Positions 30,932-40,294 of a stretch of 44,084 nucleotides of DNA are shown in pieces; the stretch's first letter is position 1; each line of letters starts with the position of its first letter. The notes beneath the pieces were generated by a model that had not been told where the DNA came from, made no database searches, and saw only the letters and a program-made list of their open reading frames with translations. A program made the position numbers and the translations under genes. Origin of the DNA: Zancudomyces culisetae (taxonomy: Eukaryota > Kickxellomycota > Harpellomycetes > Harpellales > Legeriomycetaceae); contig LSSK01000952.1 in assembly GCA_001969505.1 (NCBI GenBank), forward strand, positions 1 to 44,084, given 5' to 3'.

Positions 30932-32374
30932 ATGGGTAAGAAAAACAAAAGAAAGGCTGGGGAAATCACCGACAATCAAAAAGAAAATGAAGTTAGGGCG
31001 AGCAAAGCAGGTGAGAGGAATCAAAAAAGTAAAATCCCAAAACATAGCGATTTAAACAAAGAGAATGATAAATCATCAAATACCGAGCCAAGAGAAGAGA
31101 AAGAGAAAGAGATTGAGCAAAAAAAAGCTGGGCCGGTTTCAAAAGTTTCAAAGAGCGTTTTGATAGCAGCTGGAACCTACGAAAGAGTGTTATACGGAAT
31201 GATAGCCCAGTACAATAATACCAATACAAAGATTGAGCTAACTCCACGATTCATTATGCCTTCGCATATAGGCTGTATTTCTACAGTTTCAATCGGCGAG
31301 AAGTATTTGGCATCAGGCAGCACAGACGAAGTCATAAAGTTGTTTGATTTGAAAAGGCAGAAAGAGCTTGGGTCACTACACGAGCATAGTGGAAGCATAA
31401 CATCTCTACACTTTCATGAACACTCTCATTTACTTAGCGCCTCAGTGGATGGAAAAATTTGTATATACAGAACTAAGGATTGGGAAGTCATAAAAGTGTT
31501 AAAAGGACATTCGTAAGTTTATTATTCTACTATATTTTTTTTAAAAAAAATGGTTTAGCCAAGGGGATATAGTCATGAAAAAAGACACCTCTTTATAGCT
31601 TTCATTGTTACATTTTATATAAAATAGCTAAATATTCATAAAAATGTATAGGGGTCAAGTAAATGATATTGCAATCCACCCAACTGGAAAGCTAGCTATT
31701 TCAGTCGGTAAAGATAGAACAGCTATAGTATGGAACTTGCTAACTGGCCAAAAGGCGGCCAGAACCAAGCTCAACAGAGAGGGCGAAAAGGTGGTCTGGA
31801 ACAGTTCAGGAACGCATTACGCCATAATTTCCAGTGACAATTCAGTTGCAGTGTATGATGTACAAAAGGGAACTATTATTTCGACGTTTCAAAGTAACCA
31901 ACGAGTTCTTTGTGCGGTCTATATAGAAAACGAGGGTACTGACTACTTGATCCTTGGTGGACAGGATAAACATTTGCGCATTTTGAAGGGTGACACGGAA
32001 GTTGGTACAGTTCTGGCTCACGACAATAGGTAATTGCACTTTTCTATTTGTTTTCCTGAAAAAAAGGGAGTTTATATTCGGGTTGAAAAAAGAGTGCTCT
32101 CATTCAGAAACAGTTTGTAGTAATCAATATTCTTGCTTTCTTTATAAATAGAATTAAAGGGCTCTCTACAGTGAACATTCTTGATTTTGATGGAAACCCA
32201 GTTAAACTTTTGGTTTCTGTCTCATCTGACAAATATTTGAAAGTATGGGATCTGGATGACGTACTCAAAAATTGTATCAACGAAGAATCAAAGAAGACCA
32301 TTACACCGCGGGGTTCCTATAATGTTGGATGCAGATTAACGTGTGTATCTTCATCACGCGATCCATTGGCATGA
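30932..32374 (+). CDS. MAK11: MAK11/PAK1IP1-like WD40 ribosome-biogenesis protein
   Basis: Three exons, 30932-31512, 31652-32029 and 32152-32374 (introns 139 and 122 nt), give 393 residues. A Lys/Glu-rich N-terminus of about 65 residues opens MGKKNKRK and is probably nuclear-targeting. A seven-blade-type WD40 domain follows: YERVLYGMIAQY, HIGCISTVSIGEKYLASGSTDEVIKLFDL, HSGSITSLHFHEHSHLLSASVDGKICIYR, GQVNDIAIHPTGKLAISVGKDRTAIVWNLLTGQKA and LLVSVSSDKYLKVWDLDD. The order and phrases such as NLLTG and the VGCRLTCV ending match Mak11/PAK1IP1, a nucleolar protein needed for 60S subunit assembly that acts with Rlp24. Length is normal (yeast 468, human 392). The stop lies 254 bp from the converging SFT2 stop. 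Confidence 0.93.
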
Positions 32375-32628
32375 TATTCTTCTATACTGAGGTTTGAATT
32401 GCCCACTCTTTTATTTTGGTTTTTTGCTTTTGTATACTTTAATGGCGATATACATTTGGTATAAAACCCAAGCTTACATATCAGCAAACGTGCACTTTCC
32501 CTTTAGTACGCTAATAGTTTTTAGAAGATAATATATTAAAATAAAAATCAAACGCTAGCTAGAGTGATACAAAAAAAAAAGAGACAATTTAATAAACACA
32601 ATGGCTATCGTAGTAACAGGTATTACAA

Positions 32629-33252
32629 TTATATAGGCAAGACACTTCGCATCATCGAAAATCCAGATGCAGAGTTTTGTAACCCCGAGAGGCCTCCAGA
32701 AGGTAGGTAGGTTGTGACATACCTCACCAATGCAATGATTTGGATAACGGACATGAGTATGGTTAGTATATAAGACTTCATTACTACAGAAGCAGCGATT
32801 GTAAGTATTATTGATGAAAAATAAATTACTGTTGGGAATATCCTTTCTCTAGAAAACATGCTGTAAAAGTGCGCTCTAGGGCCATTCATCAGCGATATTG
32901 ATATAATGGTCATTATACTTCCCAGCGAAAAGTTTGTTGCAAACTTGGACGGCAAAATTATCACCCAGGGGAGACCCATTATCGCCATAAAAAAACATAG
33001 AAAGGCCGTGACCAAAAATCCGATAGCGCCCACCCATCGCTGGAAAAAGGTCAAGCCAAATATTTCTCGTTGATTTGTGCTCATTTCATCGTTCGGTGCA
33101 AAGTACCCAACGCCGTCCCCTACTATTCTTTCTCGAGTATTAGTTACAAATTTTGAGGCTCGATCCGATATGTCTGCAAAAAAGCCCCCGCCCCCGGATG
33201 CGGAACCCGTTGAGGTTGGTAGTTCCCTTACTCCATCTGTTAGCCTCGACAT
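32629..33252 (-). CDS. SFT2: SFT2/Got1-family Golgi membrane protein
   Basis: An intronless frame of 207 residues (yeast Sft2 has 215). A polar N-terminus with a Gly-rich patch is followed by FGLTFFQRWVGAIGFLVTAFLCFFMA, which opens the four-TM SFT2 domain. The rest has FATNFSLGSIMTIISISLMNGPRAHFYSMFSRERIFPTVIY, the family's T-x-G-[SN]-[IL]...F-L-x-G-P loop with small variations, and two more membrane segments. The C-terminus TYLPSGGLSGLQNSASGF has the Y-[IL]-P-G-G pattern of the family. Sft2 works with Got1 in fusion of endosome-derived vesicles with the Golgi. It converges on MAK11 and diverges from the 2105-aa gene. Confidence 0.94.
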   Translation of the reverse strand: MSRLTDGVRELPTSTGSASGGGGFFADISDRASKFVTNTRERIVGDGVGYFAPNDEMSTNQREIFGLTFFQRWVGAIGFLVTAFLCFFMAIMGLPWVIILPSKFATNFSLGSIMTIISISLMNGPRAHFYSMFSRERIFPTVIYFSSIILTIAASVVMKSYILTILMSVIQIIALVRYVTTYLPSGGLSGLQNSASGFSMMRSVLPI

Positions 33253-33930
33253 GACTATGTTCCAATCTATAAAGTTTCTACAAAAGAAAATAAACTTTTT
33301 ACGTTTTTCCTACTCTGTTTTCTTCGGTAAGCTATTAAATAGAGTTAAATGGAACTGTAGAATCTTGAAAAAGACTTTGACTCTGAAAGTATTTGCCAAG
33401 CGTGTGCAATGCCAAGAAAACAAGGTACTGGCAACCAAATGATTCCAGGATAATATTAAATAGACTGGAATAGAGTAAAGTAAATAATTGACATCCCCAA
33501 TCCCAATCTCTTTGGTCCAAGGGTATAGTTAATTTGCTACTTACATTAATTAGGAGAACTTTCGTACAACGACTACTTGTGCTTTGCCTTGAGATTAAGA
33601 AATTTGAATGGTATTTATTATGAAATTGTTAATGGGTAATTCATTTTTTTTTTAACCACTTGCATAAAAATAAACTAACAAAATAATTTATTGCGAATGG
33701 TATTGCAAATCTTGACTGTGACCCAACAAAACATTCGCTACAAGAAAAAAAATGCCGAAATTCTTTGCCATTACCAGGAAAAAAAAATACATTCCTATTT
33801 GCATCTGAGTGTATGGGATATGGTAATACATTAACGTGGTACCTGAAAGGATGTGACTGAGATCGAAATAGTAAATAGATAACAACAAAAAAAAGCTATT
33901 GACAAGTAAAAATCAAATGAGCCCATTTAA
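33253..33930. other. Divergent promoter region, SFT2 and the BTB protein
   Basis: A 678-bp A/T-rich spacer between two divergent starts. No gene is supported; open frames here are short and biased in composition. Confidence 0.5.
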
Positions 33931-36900
33931 ATGGACAATCTAGAGGCTAAAGGCAAGAATAACAACGAGAGAAAAACTGATACCTTGACTACTACCATAT
34001 TCAAATGGCTCTGGGATGACGGTTCTAGGTTTGAGGGGAGAAGCTGGAGTAAGGATATTGTTGGGAAAGTCTTTTTGCACAAACTTGCTCCTAGGGGTAC
34101 TGAATTTGAAAGCCTAATGAATAAGCTGTGTGTTGGAATAGATAAATGTCTGAATGATATTGATGCGTGTGTAAATAGCAGCACCAACACTACGGTCAGT
34201 AATATTGATGCAAGTACCGTTGAGGCGGCCCAACAAGAACATTCTGGCAGTCAAAAAATTCCCATACACGAAAATAAAAAGATAAAGCTACCAGAGGGAT
34301 GTGTGGCAAACAAGTGCAATGATTTCGAAAGACAAAGATATGAACGATATGTGTCAAGATACAGCCGGTTAGTCGAGACCTTTTGTGTTGGGCTGCAAAT
34401 ATTACAAGATATTTATGAACGACCTGCAGAGCGTGTAAATAAAATAGAGTTGCGTGTAAATAGTGTTGACATGGTAGTTGAAACAATAAAGAAAATATTT
34501 AAAGCCATGCACCTAAATAAAGTTAAAGAGAAGTATCGACAGAATATTTTAGAAATAATGGTAAAAGTGTTATGGAGGCTACTATCATCTTTATCCCAGA
34601 CTACGCAAGAAAACGCAGCCTGTGTGATTCCAGTACAGAAGCTACTTGATTCTATCTCGGAGACAATTATCAACAAACATAGGGATTCCAAAGCATTTTG
34701 TCCTCACGAAAGCATAGCTTCAATTATAACAAAAATGTTAATGAAACCACAACTTCAAAACAGTTTCAAAATATATATACTTCAGATCATGTCAGTAGGT
34801 AACTCCGGAGTACTAAAAAAATTGGTATCGAAAACAGTCAAAGGGGATGTGATGGATGTAGATGTTGGTGTTGAAAACGAATCGGTTAAAAGAGAACTTG
34901 CAAGTTTATTGGAGACTTTTACGGTATATATTTGTTTAGCATCAAAAAACATAGCAGAATTCACAAAACACCTTGAGAAAGAATGTATGGATGGGAGTAC
35001 TCTCGCCGATGGCTCCAAATATGCAAAGGATACCAAATCATGTATTTATAGTAAACTTCTCTGTAAAATAGCGCTTCTAATAGTACACCTGGCCGAAAAA
35101 ATAATTTTCAAAGTGAGTAGCCGTATTAGACAAAGATCCTTAGGAGAAAAGGGAATGGTTGTAGATAAAGTGTTTGAGTCTTGTGGTGGAAATAGCATGA
35201 TAATGTTGATCTGTGCAATGGAAGAATATTTGGGTAGGTTCTACCAGGTAGTATACTATCTAAATGAACTTAAAAATGAATATGATAATCAAGATGAGAT
35301 TGATATGAAGAGCACTGCAATTAACGGTACAGGGATAAATATACAGCAGCCTATTACATACCGCTCATCTCTACATAATAAAAGACATTTTCACGATATT
35401 TACAATAATATTGAGAACGAGGAATTTAGCGCAAATGGGTTTGCTAAGGCTCCAGCGAATGATTTCAGTTGGTCATACCAACTTAAACTCGCGAGAAATG
35501 AGTATAGGCAGTATTATAGCCGTGATTTTGGATTCATATTGACACAAAACCAACTAAAGTACGAATATAACCCGGAAGAGCTATATTTGGTAATATTCGG
35601 CAAACATAGAAGAAACCATTTACAAAGACATTTGTTTTCTCATGAGAATTTTAAGTACATGGTATATACCACTATAAACATTGCAAATATGGTATTCAAG
35701 ATCAGTGTGGAGCAAAAATCAACCCTTCCGATATTTGGAAAAATAAAACAAATATCAACACAGATTGCACAATCAGTATTGCTAGTGCTATCAAGCCTTG
35801 TAGACAAGTGGATTTGGGACCTGGATAAGGAGGAGTCGGACCAATATATAAAATCCGAAATACTGGTCACCAAGGCAAGCGAGGTTGTTTCCGAATCAAA
35901 TGTTCTCCAGAGCAAAGATCCAAACGAGGCCAGGTCCAGTAAAACAAACAACAGCGTTGAATCGGCAGTATCAGATAGCCGTGAGCGTTTGAACGAGCAA
36001 ATGGACTTGGCGAAAAAAATGGTGAACTTTATTTACGAGTGGGTATTGCTAGATGCTAGCCAAAATGACAATGAATATCACAACCTCGAGGAAACAATGC
36101 AAATTTTTGAAGGAACAAAGCTAGCTGTCGCGGGTCGATTGGGGTTTTCTATAATCATGGATATTATATGGATAACTGTATTTCACAGTGAGGTACTTAG
36201 TACCAAAAACGTCGCACAAACCGAACTTATAAAGAATTTGCATAAAATGATTAGTAGATGGCCAGGTGACTATATATGTATCTGCGGATTTGAATCAACC
36301 ATCCAGAATGTGGAGAATGAATTAGTGAAGCCGGAAAGCAAAATTAAAGAGGCAGCGGCTGCAGGAAAGCTCCGGAGATGGATGCAAGTATATTCAAAGT
36401 CAGCTCTTATGCTTCAGGACAAAGATGTGTCATATTGGCAATCGGGCTTTAAAACCCACACTGAACTTATTTACGCCTTATTTTTTGGAAGTATAGAGTG
36501 GATCCAGCGTGTTACAACGATTGCTCAGCAGAATTCTACAGATACTCAGGCCTGGGAATGGTCGAATATTCAGAGGCTCCCTCGGGTGTGCGAAAAGTCT
36601 CTGGTGGAAAAGTTCATTATACAAATGTGTCAATTGGGTTGGACTGAAAACGAGAGGTGTGATCAAAAACTTGACTCTTGTCCTGACTCGTCTGGGTTAA
36701 CCTTTGTGGCAAAAGTCTACGCCTTTTTGGATATCTATGTATCAAAGTTGAAGACCCATAAGCTAGAAAAGGTAGCTAGTACTGCAAAATTATTAAATTG
36801 GGTATCACTAGAAGCGATGAGGGTTTTGGCAACACTTTTGGGTGCATCTACGATCCGTGATGAAAGGACACGGCGTGGCAAAAATGTTAAACCTTCGTCG

Positions 36901-39900
36901 ATTATGATGTCACAGATTAATAGTGAAGTAGCAAAAAAGTCGGTTTTGCTGCATAACCAACCAAAACCATATCTCCTCACCCAAATTTTTGTTTCAGTGG
37001 GGTTTCCAAAGTTATTTATGGTAGACTCAATGCTGAATATTAAATGGATATACAAAATGAGGCAGTTAAAGGACACAACTCAGCAAGAGACATTGTTGAA
37101 AAGGGTCAAGCTATGGTACGATACCCTCGAGAGGATTATAGCTCACAGTTTATTGAGAACACAACTCAAAACCGTGCTTTCAACAACAGTCTACACTGAT
37201 GACAGTGATTCGATTCCAGATTCACGTGTGGCCCATCGTGTTATCTTTACTCTGCCACAGTGGTGGCTCATATCTGTAGGGGTAACGTCATGTGCATATT
37301 TTGAGGAGTCTGCAACTAATTTATCTTTAGTAGCTGATGAAAATATGACCAAACTCTTTTACTGCTCTTTATCTTCTCTCTTCTCATTGATACAATTTTT
37401 TTACTTTGATGTACAGATCTTGGAAGAGTTGGTAATTACAACATTACCCAAGGGGTATGAATTACTGCCGACTTCTAGCTCTGAAGAAGCAAATAAGAAA
37501 TTTGGAGAGGTGTGCAATAACCAGGAATTCTATTTTGGAAACAAACTCTGTGGGCTGTACATGTTAGCCCATATTCTTGAAAATCTTGGTGTTTGCTTCA
37601 ATAATCATCCAACCGAGGACGGTTCAACGCCCCCTTTCTCGGTTGTCGGTAAAGATACCCATAATGCCAATCACTCCGCTAAGGAAAAATATTTGGGAGG
37701 AAAGATATTTGGGGGAAGGGATCATGAGGTAAAAACAGCTACAAATCTGGAGGTCAACTATGAAAAATACCTCCAGGCTCTATACAATAGAGCCAAGACG
37801 TCTGGTACTATTTTTGAACTGGTAAAACAGACTCTGCTGAAACTGTGTAAAACCAAAAATGGTAGTTTGGTGTTGCTGAATCATAAGAACATTCTAAAGG
37901 TTTTGGGAAGGGGTATGGTAAAGTTTTTCGATGAACTACCAGTGAAGATAGCTATTACCTCTGGTATAGCTGTGAATAACGAACGTGAGCAGTGTTCAGG
38001 CAGCAAAGATTTCACCAATAATGGCAATGGCAATAGCAATAAAAGTAGTAATGGTTCTTTTTTTAATGATTTAGAATGTGATGATCTAAACATTTACGAC
38101 TCGGATATGATTTTAAAACTCAAACACCAATTAACTTCATTATGGGAACAGCGGATTGAGGGTTGGCTTAATCTGCTTAAACGGTTATTTACAAACATAG
38201 TTGAGTGCAACTATCCTGTCGCTACTATAGCCGCCACCAACCCCACCATATCTACACCTACGCCGAATTTGCCTAGTACGGGGAATCATAATGAAATACA
38301 CTCAGATGATTGGCTTAAATTTGGCTTGAACCTCCAAACCACCACAACCGGCAGAATCTTGACATCAAGCGGCAGTACTGTTGGTGCTCACAAACGGAGT
38401 ATAGTCCAATTTTATTATAGGCTCTGCCACTTAAACAAAAATGGCCAGCTGACAAGCTTCTTTTCGGTTATTATTCCGGTTTTGAAACAGTACGATAAAT
38501 ACATGTGTGAATTCGTGTGTAATAGTGTTTATGTAGGCGATTCATTTGACGAATCTACACTGGAAGAGTCGGTCACTTTTTTCGAGGAAATTCAGGACAA
38601 AAGAGCGCTTTGTTTGCTGTTGATATTCTTGTTTAAAGTTCCTGAAAAAAATATGCTGAAAAATAGCTCTGGCACACACGGGGCCAGATTTGCAACTGGG
38701 AATATTCACAAACGCACCCAAATCTCTGGCGCAAAAGTCGATTTTGTGGGTTTGCGTAGTTTTCCTTTGGTCAAAAATTGGCTTTTACAGCTCAAACCAA
38801 TGGTTGGTATGATTAATGGTGCTATTTTGATACCTGATACAGAAGGCAGTGATGTTATCGATAGTGATTATTGTGGCGATTTTGTTCAAGATTCAGAACT
38901 GGTAGATGTTTCAGAAGATAGTAACACTGTGCTAAAGAGTGATCATCTCCTAGAACTGGCTATTATTTGCACATCTGTTGTGTATGAAAGGGGAAAAAAC
39001 GCGTTTTCGAGTGAATTTAGCAGGGTTCTCGAACTTTTACAGAGGAGGGTTGCAAAAAACATGACAAATATTGGTGCTAAATTCAGGGAAAATAATACTG
39101 CTATGATCAGTAATAAAGATACCCGGCCCTTGAAAAGCTGTAGGTGTCTTGTGATAAGACTGGACCTGGCCACCGTCTGCTACACTCACTACGTTCATTC
39201 ACAACAACAGCCACGGCAGAGTTACGACCTAGATGCTGAGAAGCAGAGGTTCGAATTCGAAGTCCATCTTAAAAAAGAGGAAAGCGTGGAACATCACGAT
39301 GGGTATTGCTATGTCGTAATAAAAGATACTAGGCTTATGACGCATATTTTCGAGTATTTTGCATTGCTGCTTGAAAGTGAATTCTCAGAGTCCTTTGACG
39401 CATTTAACAGGCTAAAAGATGTGAAAATCACAGACAAGGATGGTACAAACATAAATCCGGTATCTTTTGGAGAATTTCCACATAACACCACCACTTTGTG
39501 CCAAGATTTGTGCAATGAAAAGTATAAAGATGAAATTGGAAACACCAAACACAGCGATGGTCTAGATAATAATGGAGTTATACTAGTGGAATTTGATGAT
39601 ATATGTCCTCTAAATTTTGTTGCGCTGATGGATCTATCCTTTGAATATATAATCGAAAATAGTGAAGCCATTGATCAATATGGCTATAAGAAAAGTGACT
39701 TTTTTGCGGTTTCGAAGGAGCTACATGATACTGTGACCTTATCCAAACCCACAAAAGGAGAATGCAACAAGGACATTCGAATGGGAGACCTAGTATCAGC
39801 ACTGCCTCTTTGTCACAGATTTCTAGCGCCGGCCATAATGGACTACTGTATAATGCGGTTGTTGGACGATAAAAATGCAGGGTTTCAAACACTGGTAGCA

Positions 39901-40248
39901 GCTACGGCGCTATATAGCTTTATAGTATCCATGACTGAACACATATCAGAGGGTACTGAAAGGCAAGACGACTTGTCTTATTTGATTTCCATTCGTCGAG
40001 TTCTTGCAAGTAACAAGCTGCTGAAACTAATACCCGATCTCTATTACAAAATCAATAATACTGATGATGGAAAGGCGTCGTATAGTGAGAACCATGCGCT
40101 TTTAGATGAAGACCTTTACCAAACTCAGATGCACTGCATAAAGAATCATGAACATGTGTTTAAATGGTCAGATATACATTACGAGCTATTTAAACTAGAT
40201 ATCGAAAAAGGTCTATTTGCAAACATCAACCCCAATCCGGTCGGATAG
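33931..40248 (+). CDS. Giant helical protein with C-terminal BTB/POZ-like domain
   Basis: An uninterrupted 6.3 kb frame encodes 2105 residues; it is the largest gene of the window. The first ~1750 residues are mostly predicted helix (e.g. LLKRVKLWYDTLERIIAHSLL) with scattered Asn/Ser-rich linkers, as at 1370-1390 and 1430-1450. No enzymatic motif is seen, and a HEAT/ARM-like scaffold is plausible but not shown. From about 1775 to 1980 the pattern fits a BTB/POZ fold: YCYVVIKDTRLMTHIFEYFALLLESEFSES (the 'hkavLaarSpyFxxmf' part), then ILVEFDDICPLNFVALMDLSFEYI ('i.l.dv.p.aFxxll.fiYt'), then LVSALPLCHRFLAPAIMDYCIMRLL (the helix pair after BTB). ARM plus BTB architectures (ARMC5-like) are cullin-3 adaptors in animals; equivalence is inferred. 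A Mediator or ribosome-biogenesis scaffold was considered but no signature supports it. Its stop is 46 bp from the PGS1 stop on the other strand. Confidence 0.72.
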   Translation: MDNLEAKGKNNNERKTDTLTTTIFKWLWDDGSRFEGRSWSKDIVGKVFLHKLAPRGTEFESLMNKLCVGIDKCLNDIDACVNSSTNTTVSNIDASTVEAAQQEHSGSQKIPIHENKKIKLPEGCVANKCNDFERQRYERYVSRYSRLVETFCVGLQILQDIYERPAERVNKIELRVNSVDMVVETIKKIFKAMHLNKVKEKYRQNILEIMVKVLWRLLSSLSQTTQENAACVIPVQKLLDSISETIINKHRDSKAFCPHESIASIITKMLMKPQLQNSFKIYILQIMSVGNSGVLKKLVSKTVKGDVMDVDVGVENESVKRELASLLETFTVYICLASKNIAEFTKHLEKECMDGSTLADGSKYAKDTKSCIYSKLLCKIALLIVHLAEKIIFKVSSRIRQRSLGEKGMVVDKVFESCGGNSMIMLICAMEEYLGRFYQVVYYLNELKNEYDNQDEIDMKSTAINGTGINIQQPITYRSSLHNKRHFHDIYNNIENEEFSANGFAKAPANDFSWSYQLKLARNEYRQYYSRDFGFILTQNQLKYEYNPEELYLVIFGKHRRNHLQRHLFSHENFKYMVYTTINIANMVFKISVEQKSTLPIFGKIKQISTQIAQSVLLVLSSLVDKWIWDLDKEESDQYIKSEILVTKASEVVSESNVLQSKDPNEARSSKTNNSVESAVSDSRERLNEQMDLAKKMVNFIYEWVLLDASQNDNEYHNLEETMQIFEGTKLAVAGRLGFSIIMDIIWITVFHSEVLSTKNVAQTELIKNLHKMISRWPGDYICICGFESTIQNVENELVKPESKIKEAAAAGKLRRWMQVYSKSALMLQDKDVSYWQSGFKTHTELIYALFFGSIEWIQRVTTIAQQNSTDTQAWEWSNIQRLPRVCEKSLVEKFIIQMCQLGWTENERCDQKLDSCPDSSGLTFVAKVYAFLDIYVSKLKTHKLEKVASTAKLLNWVSLEAMRVLATLLGASTIRDERTRRGKNVKPSSIMMSQINSEVAKKSVLLHNQPKPYLLTQIFVSVGFPKLFMVDSMLNIKWIYKMRQLKDTTQQETLLKRVKLWYDTLERIIAHSLLRTQLKTVLSTTVYTDDSDSIPDSRVAHRVIFTLPQWWLISVGVTSCAYFEESATNLSLVADENMTKLFYCSLSSLFSLIQFFYFDVQILEELVITTLPKGYELLPTSSSEEANKKFGEVCNNQEFYFGNKLCGLYMLAHILENLGVCFNNHPTEDGSTPPFSVVGKDTHNANHSAKEKYLGGKIFGGRDHEVKTATNLEVNYEKYLQALYNRAKTSGTIFELVKQTLLKLCKTKNGSLVLLNHKNILKVLGRGMVKFFDELPVKIAITSGIAVNNEREQCSGSKDFTNNGNGNSNKSSNGSFFNDLECDDLNIYDSDMILKLKHQLTSLWEQRIEGWLNLLKRLFTNIVECNYPVATIAATNPTISTPTPNLPSTGNHNEIHSDDWLKFGLNLQTTTTGRILTSSGSTVGAHKRSIVQFYYRLCHLNKNGQLTSFFSVIIPVLKQYDKYMCEFVCNSVYVGDSFDESTLEESVTFFEEIQDKRALCLLLIFLFKVPEKNMLKNSSGTHGARFATGNIHKRTQISGAKVDFVGLRSFPLVKNWLLQLKPMVGMINGAILIPDTEGSDVIDSDYCGDFVQDSELVDVSEDSNTVLKSDHLLELAIICTSVVYERGKNAFSSEFSRVLELLQRRVAKNMTNIGAKFRENNTAMISNKDTRPLKSCRCLVIRLDLATVCYTHYVHSQQQPRQSYDLDAEKQRFEFEVHLKKEESVEHHDGYCYVVIKDTRLMTHIFEYFALLLESEFSESFDAFNRLKDVKITDKDGTNINPVSFGEFPHNTTTLCQDLCNEKYKDEIGNTKHSDGLDNNGVILVEFDDICPLNFVALMDLSFEYIIENSEAIDQYGYKKSDFFAVSKELHDTVTLSKPTKGECNKDIRMGDLVSALPLCHRFLAPAIMDYCIMRLLDDKNAGFQTLVAATALYSFIVSMTEHISEGTERQDDLSYLISIRRVLASNKLLKLIPDLYYKINNTDDGKASYSENHALLDEDLYQTQMHCIKNHEHVFKWSDIHYELFKLDIEKGLFANINPNPVG

Positions 40249-40294
40249 AGGCGCAGTCGAAGGCTATAAAGCTATACATACAACAGGCAGAGAT

